From Nitrospinae bacterium CG11_big_fil_rev_8_21_14_0_20_56_8 (GTDB lineage Bacteria > Nitrospinota > Nitrospinia > Nitrospinales > VA-1), in assembly GCA_002796165.1 (NCBI GenBank), contig PCWF01000085.1:1-8200 (forward strand): 8,200 nucleotides of DNA, read 5' to 3'. This document shows positions 1 to 5,089 of this stretch, piece after piece. Below the pieces are notes generated by a model. It was not told where the DNA came from, made no database searches, and saw nothing but the letters and a program-made list of their open reading frames with translations. The first letter of the stretch is position 1; each line of letters begins with the position of its first letter. Both the position numbers and the translations under genes were made by a program.

Positions 1-123
1 GGCCAGTTGGTGGTGAAACCCCTGAAAGAATACTCCTTGAAAACCCTGGTGGATCAAATTTCCCCTGATAATACTTATGAGGAAATTGATTTTGGTGAGC
101 CGGAAGGGAAGGAAGTATGGTAG
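1..123 (+). CDS. mazE: MazE-type antitoxin, C-terminal 40 residues (5' end outside window)
   Basis: The frame is open from base 1 to the TAG at 121-123. It encodes the tail of a short acidic protein ending in DFGEPEGKEVW. This combination (a leucine-rich LKTLVDQISPDN stretch, then an acidic segment with a Gly-Lys-Glu ending) is typical of the flexible C-terminal half of MazE/AbrB-type antitoxins. That half wraps the MazF toxin and blocks its active site; the N-terminal DNA-binding part lies outside the window. The stop overlaps the next start (ATG at 117) by 7 bases, so antitoxin and toxin are translationally coupled, as is usual in mazEF operons. The pair is probably autoregulated at a promoter upstream of the window. 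Family assignment rests on the tail sequence plus the adjacent mazF. Confidence 0.85.
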   Translation, partial: GQLVVKPLKEYSLKTLVDQISPDNTYEEIDFGEPEGKEVW

Positions 124-467
124 CCAAAAGAAAATATGTCCCCGAAAGAGGGCATATTATTTGGCTTGACTTCAACCCCCAGGCCGGGCATGAACAGGCG
201 GGCCACCGGCCGGCCTTGGTGATTTCCCGAAAAATCTACAATGAAAAGGCGGGGCTGGTGCTGGTTTGCCCGATCACGTCAAAAGTAAAAAACTATCCCT
301 TTGCGGTCAATCTTTCTCCAAAAGAAGGTGGCGGCTGTGTTCTTGTTGATCAGATCAAGAGCGTGGATTGGCGGGTCCGCCAGGCGAGACAAAAGTCCAA
401 GGCCCCCAAAAAGGTTATGGAAGAGGTTTTGGGCAAACTCGGCGTATTGATCTTTGATGAAGGATAA
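117..467 (+). CDS. mazF: MazF/PemK family mRNA interferase toxin
   Basis: A complete 116-residue protein, the normal length for MazF/PemK toxins, which are ribosome-independent endoribonucleases that cut mRNA at short sequences. The family signature is clear: RGHIIWLDF at residues 11-19, then the loop HEQAGHRPALV (25-35) with the conserved catalytic-region Arg31-Pro32. CPITS at 51-55 holds the conserved Thr54, and VLVDQIKSVDW lies at 75-85. The ATG at 117 is chosen because a good ribosome binding site (AAGGA, 108-112) precedes it and the protein aligns from its first residues with family members. It overlaps the antitoxin stop by 7 bases. No frame damage is seen, so the toxin is probably functional and needs its antitoxin. 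Such pairs often stabilise mobile islands, which fits this setting. The cleavage sequence cannot be read from the protein. Confidence 0.96.
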   Translation: MVAKRKYVPERGHIIWLDFNPQAGHEQAGHRPALVISRKIYNEKAGLVLVCPITSKVKNYPFAVNLSPKEGGGCVLVDQIKSVDWRVRQARQKSKAPKKVMEEVLGKLGVLIFDEG

Positions 468-591
468 GAGAATTTATTGCCACTCTTGCCAAGCTTTTTG
501 GAGCACGTTGCCCCTACCTGGTGAGGGCGGCGGTGGCTCCATACGAAGCAGGCGAAGAAAAAATGGAGATTCGGATAAGGGAAATAGGTAA
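457..591 (+). CDS. Possible 44-residue CxxC small protein overlapping the mazF end
   Basis: A short frame begins at ATG 457, inside the last codons of mazF (11-base overlap), and ends at TAA 589-591. It begins MKDKRIYCHSCQAFW, with a CxxC pair at residues 8 and 11. Its second half is glycine- and arginine-rich (GEGGGGSIRSRRRK). The GGSIRSR part is encoded by the direct repeat at 525-561. The second copy of that repeat, near 4840, reads the same peptide in an open frame. I do not recognise it. It could be the decayed start of a zinc-ribbon-like protein, or a chance frame over a DNA repeat. Overlap with mazF allows translational coupling, but no separate ribosome binding site stands out. Confidence 0.2.
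   Translation: MKDKRIYCHSCQAFWSTLPLPGEGGGGSIRSRRRKNGDSDKGNR
525..561 (+). repeat. Long direct repeat, left copy (37 bases)
   Basis: This segment matches 4831-4866 in the same orientation. Bases 525-553 align to 4831-4859 with a single mismatch (530 G, 4836 A). Then, after a one-base gap (G554), AAGAAAA matches 4860-4866. The core reads CGGTGGCTCCATACGAAGC and onward. The two copies lie 4.3 kb apart and bracket the helicase gene with its flanking remnants. They could be a dispersed repeat of this genome, a duplicated gene fragment, or ends left by an insertion or recombination event. Confidence 0.85.
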
Positions 592-651
592 AATAGTTCA
601 GAGGCCATTTTGCGCATGGTTAAAATCATGGAGACCAAGGGTGGTTAAGTG

Positions 652-680
652 TTAAATCAAGATTTGACCCCTTTGATTAA
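652..680. repeat. AT-rich overlapping inverted repeats
   Basis: AAATC (654-658) and GATTT (661-665) form a near-perfect palindrome around AA. AATCAA (655-660) can alternatively pair with TTGATT (673-678) across a 12-base loop containing GACCCC. No run of T follows that would make it a standard terminator. It could be a small regulatory structure or the end of a dispersed element. Confidence 0.3.
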
Positions 681-832
681 AGAGAAGCGCTCCTTCCGGC
701 CCCGTCTCTGTGGGGGCACGGCAGGAGCAAAGGAAAGACTGCAAGCGCGAAAAGGAAAAAGAACGGGCAGAAGGGCAAGGCCGGGAACGCACCCGCTATC
801 GCGGCCCCGATGAGGTCGAGGACGGTAAATAG
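677..832 (+). pseudogene. Possible remnant frame with a highly charged tail
   Basis: The frame is open from just after the TGA at 674-676 to the TAG at 830-832. No ATG is available; a GTG at 710 is the only usual start. The last 37 codons encode a Lys/Arg/Glu-rich stretch (REKEKERAEGQGRERTRYRG) followed by PDEVEDGK. Such a composition suits the C-terminal tail of a larger protein, so this may be a gene stump. No domain is recognisable, and it may also be a chance frame. Confidence 0.2.
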
Positions 833-864
833 TCACTTTGAAAATTTAAAGTCTAGATACTGGA

Positions 865-874
865 AACTTTGGCC
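865..874 (+). repeat. 10-base direct repeat AACTTTGGCC, left copy
   Basis: An identical 10-mer occurs at 4709-4718. The left copy ends 4 bases before the open part of the upstream remnant (879). The right copy overlaps the stop codon that ends the downstream remnant. The positions resemble a target duplication or a recombination junction around the helicase module, although ten bases can match by chance. Confidence 0.4.
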
Positions 875-878
875 GTGA

Positions 879-938
879 AAAACCGTCGCCGAGACACACC
901 TTCACGATTTGAAGGTCATTATGGATGAGGCGGAATGA
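879..938 (+). pseudogene. C-terminal stump of a gene once upstream of the helicase
   Basis: Nineteen codons, reading KTVAETHLHDLKVIMDEAE, run from just after an in-frame TGA (876-878) to a TGA at 936-938. That stop overlaps the helicase ATG at 935 in the classic ATGA arrangement of coupled genes. The segment has no useful start and is too short for a protein. It is best read as the last residues of a larger gene whose body was lost at about 875. The original product is not identifiable from so few residues. The inference rests on the ATGA overlap, the protein-like sequence, and the matching situation at the other end of the helicase gene. Confidence 0.45.
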
Positions 939-3900
939 CTCTGGGGGGGGTCATGAAGTATCCGAAAAAACACATATCTATTCGCGTGCCGTGGCACGAT
1001 TCCGGATGGGATGGACGAGTCTGTGCCAATCCACGCCTTAACGGGGCGTGCCTCAAGCTCAAACGGATTGGGCAGGAGAGAAATGACATCGCCGAGGAAG
1101 CGGTCGCCGGTCAATCGCTTGCGGACTTGCCTCAAGAAAAATGGCCTTGTTGCGTGGCCGAGCGGGTCGCGTTCATGTCGCCATTCGAATACACGAGGGT
1201 CGCCAACCACCCGTACAAGCACACATCCGAGGGGAGTCACGGACACTTCGCTCCTACCGATTTACGCCATCCCGCTTATTCCGCTCCTGCGGTCCCATTT
1301 GCTTGGATGTTGCGGGAATCGATGGATGAACTTGGCGAAACATATGGTTTGGATGTGCGGCCGCAGCGGGAACCAAAATTAGGATTCTCCACACAGTGGA
1401 TACAAGCCATAGAGAACCAAAAGGCCCTATCAGATTGTTTTTGTGACCACATCAAGCCAGAAGAATCACTCTGTTTTTTTTACGCCAAGCAAGTTCCATT
1501 TGTCGAAGATGCGGGGGCAAGGAGAATCCTGGTCGGCGTAGGTCGGGTTTTGCATGTGTCTCCAGGAGTTGAATACCAATATTCGACCAGGGATCTGAAA
1601 GGAAAGTTGCGATCCATGCTTTGGGAACGTATGGTGCAACATTCCATAAGGCCCGATTTCAAAGATGGCTTCTTGTTGCCTTACCATGCGGCACTGGAAC
1701 TCGTTGCTGACAATCCAGACTTTGACCCTGCATCTATCGCCGCATTTTCACCAGATGACCGGCTTCTTGAATTTTCACACGCTTCACAGCTTGTAACCCA
1801 CGACGCAGCAATCGCTTCCTTACTGTCCTGCGCGGAATCTCTCAGGAAAGCTATTAAAGTTTTGCCTGGGCCATGGGCAAAATGTCTGACCTGGATTGAC
1901 CACCGAGTCGGAGAGTTATGGACGGCCAGAGGGCCGTGCCCAGGGCTCGCGTCGGCACTTTGCGCGTTTGGCATTGACCTTGGGACGTTTATCGCTCGAC
2001 AGATTTCTGACAATGTCGGAGAGAATGTCGATCCTTGGCCTATGGTCGATCAAGTTCTCCGAGACCCTCAAAAGCACCTACCTAAAGATCTGGCAAAAGG
2101 AATCGGGACCACCATTCAGGCTAAATGGAGCCGACTTCCCGAAGAGCGCCGCAATCTCCTAAAGCTGATAAGCCGATTTGAAATCAACAGAGAACAGGCG
2201 ACGACGATATATGTCCAGGAAGAACGGAAAAAGGCGAATATTGACTGCTCGGATCTGTCCATATTGACCAATCCCTACTTGCTTTATGAGACGACCAGGT
2301 TGACATCGACGCCAATAAGCGTCTGGACCGTTGACCGTGGTGTTTTCCCTGACGAGACCATCCGGAAGGAACACCCTCTGCCTGAGCCAACCGCTTTGGA
2401 CGCAGGAACAGACGCCCGCCGTGTGCGTGCTCTCAGCGTTAAAACCTTGGAGGATGCGGCTATCGCTGGCAATTCTCTGATGCCCCAGGACCAGGTTGTG
2501 CTCGCGATTCGGAACCTGGATATCAAGCCAGGGTGCGAAGTCGACGGAGATTTGATCAATGTCGCAAAGGACCAGTTTGAAGAAACCATAGTTGAAACGC
2601 CTCTGGCAGATGGTAGCCCTGCGTTGCAACTTGCCCGTTTAGCCGAAATGGGTGATGTGATTCGCTCAGCAATCCAAAAACGTGTCAAAGGCAAGCGATT
2701 GGTTGTCGAGGCCGATTGGAAGACCCTTCTCGACAGTCATCTTGATGTTCACGGTGTGGGGAGTTCTGATGAACTCGAGGAAAAGGCCCGTGAAGAGAAG
2801 ACGGCGGCACTTAAAGAACTTGCCGAATCCCGCCTCAGCGTTCTTATCGGACCTGCAGGGACAGGTAAAACCACTCTTTTGTCGGTGCTGTGTTCTCATC
2901 CGCAGATATCGCAAGGTGACATTCTGCTTCTGGCTCCAACTGGGAAAGCCCGTGTCCGAATGGAGCAATCCACTAGCGACCTCAAATTGAAGGGATTCAC
3001 TGTCGCCCAGTTCCTCAGCCCCGACCGATATGATGGCTCCACAGGTCGCTACAAGTTATCGGAAAAATCTGCCGAGGCCGGGGCTCGAACAGTCATAGTC
3101 GATGAAGCCTCAATGCTGACTGAGGAGATGTTGGCTGCACTTATTCAGGCACTCAAGGGTGTTCATCGTTTGATTCTGATTGGCGATCCCAGACAGCTTC
3201 CCCCGATTGGCGCAGGCCGTCCGTTTGTTGATGTGATCAAACATCTCGCTCCCGACGGGATTATGGAAAAATTTCCACGAGTCGCCTCTGGATACGCCGA
3301 ACTCACCATTCGCAGACGACAGGCCGGTGAAGAACGCGAAGATTTGCAGCTCGCTGAATGGTTCAGCGGATCGCCGATTGCTCCGGGAGAAGACGATGTT
3401 TTCGACAAAGTCGTCAAATCCGGAAAGAGCAAGCATGTCCGCTTTGTTCAATGGGATTCTTCGGACGAACTCAGGGAGAATCTGGTATCCGTTCTCGTTG
3501 ATGAACTTGGTCTTGAAGGCCCGGATGACATTCTGAAGTTTGACGAGTCATTAGGCGGGAAAGACTGGAATGGGATGCGATTTTTTAACTTTGGTTCAGC
3601 CGAACAGTCTGAGGGCTGGCAAATACTGTCACCCGTTCGTTCAGGGGCGCACGGCGTTCCCGACATCAATCGTTTAATTCACAAACAGTTCAGGCAAAAG
3701 TTAATCGATGCATCCCGAGTCGCCAGATGGCGGAAATACCCCAAGCCGATGGGACCAGAAGAGATAGTCTATGGCGACAAGGTTATCAACCTGGCGAATA
3801 CCGATCCTAAAATGCCATGGAACCGCCACCGGAAGGTCTATCCGGAAAAGGACAATCCATACATTGCAAACGGCGAGATCGGGATGGCCGTCGGTTTTTT

Positions 3901-4681
3901 TTGGAAAAAGAAGCTGCCAGATCTGCGTTGGAAACTCGAGGTTGAATTCTCCTCACAGCCGAATTTCAAATACGATTTCACGGCTAAGGATTTCGGAGAA
4001 GAAGCAAATCCGGTGCTGGAGCTGGCTTATGCGCTCACCGTGCATAAATCTCAGGGGAGCGAGTTTGGCACCGTCATTCTGGTTCTGCCAAATCCGTGTC
4101 GACTTCTTTCCAGGGAGTTGCTCTATACGGCCCTGACTCGGCAGAAAAATCGAGTGGTCATTCTGCATCAAGGAGCCAGAGGCGATCTGCGCAAGTATTC
4201 GTCAGACGACAGGTCCGAGACGGCCCGTAGACTGACAAATCTTTTTGAAGCGCCATCTCCGATTTATATTGACGGACGATTCTTCGAAGAAAATCTGATT
4301 CACAGAACAGCACGAGGTGAAATGGTTCGGTCCAAGTCTGAAGTGATCATCGCTGACAGACTTTCCGCCTTGCAGGTCGAGTACATGTACGAACATCCTT
4401 TGATCATCGGCAGTGCCACAAAATATCCCGATTTCACGGTTGAGAATATCGAATCTGGCCGAACATTTTATTGGGAACACTGCGGCATGTTGCATGTTCC
4501 GAGTTACCATAGACGCTGGAAAGAGAAGCTCAATTGGTATAAAGACAACGGTATCCTGCCGCATGAAGAAGGAGAGGGTGAAAAAGGTACATTGATCGTC
4601 ACAAGCGAATCAGCGCGTGGAGGGATATCCTCTCAAGATATAGAAAAAGTCATCCGCACAGTCATATTGGACGAATCATGA
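935..4681 (+). CDS. Large RecD/TraA-like SF1B helicase with C-terminal PD-(D/E)XK-like nuclease domain
   Basis: A 1248-residue protein, probably a cytoplasmic DNA motor fused to a nuclease. Residues 1-620 match no domain I know. They open with ISIRVPWHDSGWDG (14-27) and carry cysteines at 30, 39, 72 and 73. Residues 630-1080 hold a full SF1 helicase set: Walker A GPAGTGKTT (639-647), LLLAPTGKA (664-672), Walker B IVDEASML (721-728), IGDPRQLPPIGAG (749-761), GDKVINLAN (947-955), LTVHKSQGSEF (1034-1044) and LYTALTR (1063-1069). These match RecD2/TraA-type 5'-to-3' helicases. Residues 1131-1205 resemble a PD-(D/E)XK fold: SKSE (1133-1136), YPDF (1164-1167), WEHCG (1180-1184), then a Trp/Lys/Tyr-rich helix. 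ATG 935 is preferred because GAGG (927-930) precedes it and it overlaps an upstream stop as ATGA; ATG 953 is the alternative. The 3' end also overlaps a lost gene. A role in defence against foreign DNA, or in DNA processing, is inference from architecture and island context. It could instead be a repair enzyme. Confidence 0.93.
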   Translation: MTLGGVMKYPKKHISIRVPWHDSGWDGRVCANPRLNGACLKLKRIGQERNDIAEEAVAGQSLADLPQEKWPCCVAERVAFMSPFEYTRVANHPYKHTSEGSHGHFAPTDLRHPAYSAPAVPFAWMLRESMDELGETYGLDVRPQREPKLGFSTQWIQAIENQKALSDCFCDHIKPEESLCFFYAKQVPFVEDAGARRILVGVGRVLHVSPGVEYQYSTRDLKGKLRSMLWERMVQHSIRPDFKDGFLLPYHAALELVADNPDFDPASIAAFSPDDRLLEFSHASQLVTHDAAIASLLSCAESLRKAIKVLPGPWAKCLTWIDHRVGELWTARGPCPGLASALCAFGIDLGTFIARQISDNVGENVDPWPMVDQVLRDPQKHLPKDLAKGIGTTIQAKWSRLPEERRNLLKLISRFEINREQATTIYVQEERKKANIDCSDLSILTNPYLLYETTRLTSTPISVWTVDRGVFPDETIRKEHPLPEPTALDAGTDARRVRALSVKTLEDAAIAGNSLMPQDQVVLAIRNLDIKPGCEVDGDLINVAKDQFEETIVETPLADGSPALQLARLAEMGDVIRSAIQKRVKGKRLVVEADWKTLLDSHLDVHGVGSSDELEEKAREEKTAALKELAESRLSVLIGPAGTGKTTLLSVLCSHPQISQGDILLLAPTGKARVRMEQSTSDLKLKGFTVAQFLSPDRYDGSTGRYKLSEKSAEAGARTVIVDEASMLTEEMLAALIQALKGVHRLILIGDPRQLPPIGAGRPFVDVIKHLAPDGIMEKFPRVASGYAELTIRRRQAGEEREDLQLAEWFSGSPIAPGEDDVFDKVVKSGKSKHVRFVQWDSSDELRENLVSVLVDELGLEGPDDILKFDESLGGKDWNGMRFFNFGSAEQSEGWQILSPVRSGAHGVPDINRLIHKQFRQKLIDASRVARWRKYPKPMGPEEIVYGDKVINLANTDPKMPWNRHRKVYPEKDNPYIANGEIGMAVGFFWKKKLPDLRWKLEVEFSSQPNFKYDFTAKDFGEEANPVLELAYALTVHKSQGSEFGTVILVLPNPCRLLSRELLYTALTRQKNRVVILHQGARGDLRKYSSDDRSETARRLTNLFEAPSPIYIDGRFFEENLIHRTARGEMVRSKSEVIIADRLSALQVEYMYEHPLIIGSATKYPDFTVENIESGRTFYWEHCGMLHVPSYHRRWKEKLNWYKDNGILPHEEGEGEKGTLIVTSESARGGISSQDIEKVIRTVILDES

Positions 4682-4710
4682 TGTCGGTGGACCCAGAGGA
4701 AACTCCATAA
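4678..4710 (+). pseudogene. N-terminal stump of a gene once downstream of the helicase
   Basis: ATG 4678 overlaps the helicase stop TGA (4679-4681) as ATGA, and the frame reads MMSVDPEETP before TAA at 4708-4710. The overlap is what one expects of a coupled next gene, but only ten codons remain. The stop is formed by the first bases of the AACTTTGGCC repeat, as if the gene were cut and joined to other sequence there. The bases CCCAGAGGAAA near its end recur at 4786-4796, again encoding Pro-Glu-Glu. The lost gene is not identifiable. Confidence 0.4.
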
Positions 4711-4718
4711 CTTTGGCC
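4709..4718 (+). repeat. 10-base direct repeat AACTTTGGCC, right copy
   Basis: Identical to 865-874. It supplies the last two bases of the stop codon ending the downstream stump, so the reading frame breaks exactly here. Confidence 0.4.
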
Positions 4719-4830
4719 CGAGCCCGGGGTTGCCTCCTTGGCCAGCTCGCCGGAGACGCTCTCGGTAGCCTAAACAAGTTTCAGCCCCAGAGGAAATCCG
4801 CCACAACTACCCGGATGGTATGCAGGACTT

Positions 4831-4866
4831 GGGCGACGGTGGCTCCATACGAAGCAGGCAAGAAAA
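4831..4866 (+). repeat. Long direct repeat, right copy (36 bases)
   Basis: Partner of 525-561, with one mismatch and a one-base gap. In the frame open here the repeat encodes GDGGSIRSR, while the left copy encodes GGGGSIRSR in the 457-591 frame. The shared peptide may hint at a duplicated gene fragment, though identity at the DNA level alone explains it. Confidence 0.85.
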
Positions 4867-4876
4867 GGACTGTTTA

Positions 4877-4909
4877 AGGGGTCTCCCAAGGGGGAGAAGG
4901 GAAACCCCT
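4877..4909. repeat. Branched GC-rich inverted repeat
   Basis: CTCCC (4883-4887) pairs with GGGAG (4892-4896) across a 4-base loop. The outer arms AGGGGT (4877-4882) and ACCCCT (4904-4909) also pair, leaving a one-sided bulge. No T-tract follows, so a simple intrinsic terminator is unlikely. Confidence 0.5.
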
Positions 4910-4915
4910 CCGAGG

Positions 4916-4937
4916 CCGTTTTACGGGCTTAAAACGG
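4916..4937. repeat. Perfect 8-bp hairpin
   Basis: CCGTTTTA (4916-4923) and TAAAACGG (4930-4937) are exact reverse complements separated by CGGGCT. It lies about 100 bases inside the tRNA fragment. It may be a recombinase or accessory-factor binding site or a transcription stop; nothing in the sequence decides. Confidence 0.5.
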
Positions 4938-4997
4938 GGGTTGAAACCGGCCAAAACTTACACAGTTTTTTACGCATTCACATTTTTAATTTAAATA

Positions 4998-5014
4998 ACT
5001 GTTTAAAAAACAGT
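4998..5014. repeat. AT-rich 7-bp hairpin beside the att site
   Basis: ACTGTTT (4998-5004) and AAACAGT (5008-5014) flank AAA. On the minus strand this reads CTGTTTTTTAAA, similar to the plus-strand CAGTTTTTTA at 4963-4972. Both are within 75 bases of the tRNA junction. Paired near-repeats like these could be integrase arm-binding sites, but that is only a suggestion. Confidence 0.35.
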
Positions 5015-5034
5015 AGTTTATATAAATCATTAAA

Positions 5035-5089
5035 GGACTTAAAATCCCTCGTGGGTAACCCCGTGCCGGTTCGAGTCCGGCCCTCGGCA
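5035..5089 (+). tRNA. 3' half of tRNA-Leu(UAA), likely attachment (att) site
   Basis: The segment is the 3' part of a leucine tRNA without its 5' half. The anticodon loop CTTAAAA (5038-5044) holds anticodon TAA at 5040-5042. A variable arm with GGG/CCC pairing follows (about 5050-5064). The T arm is perfect: GCCGG (5065-5069), loop TTCGAGT, CCGGC (5077-5081). The 3' acceptor strand CCTCGGC (5082-5088) and discriminator A5089 end it; CCA is not encoded. Upstream bases do not form the rest of the anticodon stem (A5034 faces C5048), and no matching GCCGAGG acceptor strand or D arm is seen in the 300 bases before. Integrases commonly recombine at tRNA anticodon stems and leave such a displaced 3' fragment at the far end of the island. 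The fragment itself should not give a working tRNA. Confidence 0.88.

Larger units (their letters stand above)
468..934. other. Decayed intergenic region between mazF and the helicase gene
   Basis: About 470 bases without a convincing intact gene. In order, the region holds one copy of the long direct repeat (525-561) and an AT-rich stretch with overlapping short inverted repeats (652-680). A charged open frame ending at 832 follows, then an AT-rich stretch (about 826-868) and the truncated tail of a gene that once preceded the helicase (879-938). The AT-rich stretch has TTGAAA at 838 and TAGATA at 854, but with only 10 bases between them this is not a normal sigma-70 promoter. I see no clear promoter or terminator, so how the helicase gene is transcribed is open. 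Confidence 0.6.
4711..5034. other. Non-coding island end with repeats and hairpins
   Basis: About 320 bases between the helicase module and the tRNA fragment. The first part is GC-rich and contains the second CCCAGAGGAAA copy (4786-4796) and the right copy of the long direct repeat (4831-4866). Three hairpins follow (4877-4909, 4916-4937, 4998-5014). The last 75 bases are strongly AT-rich. An open frame runs through much of this on the plus strand (from 4769), but it crosses the hairpins and the tRNA fragment and has no protein-like character after about residue 30, so I do not call a gene. Confidence 0.6.

Noticed and set aside
664..690. Sigma-70 promoter starting with TTGACC at 664
   Set aside because: No TATAAT-like box lies 16-18 bases downstream; the sequence there is GC-rich.
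902..1246. Minus-strand frame of 114 codons at the helicase start
   Set aside because: It is antisense to the conserved-looking N-terminal segment of the helicase protein and shows no domain.
4700..5089. Group I intron splitting tRNA-Leu(UAA), as in cyanobacteria
   Set aside because: GGACTT directly joins AAAATCC, so the known intron position is uninterrupted, and no 5' exon with acceptor strand and D arm is seen upstream.
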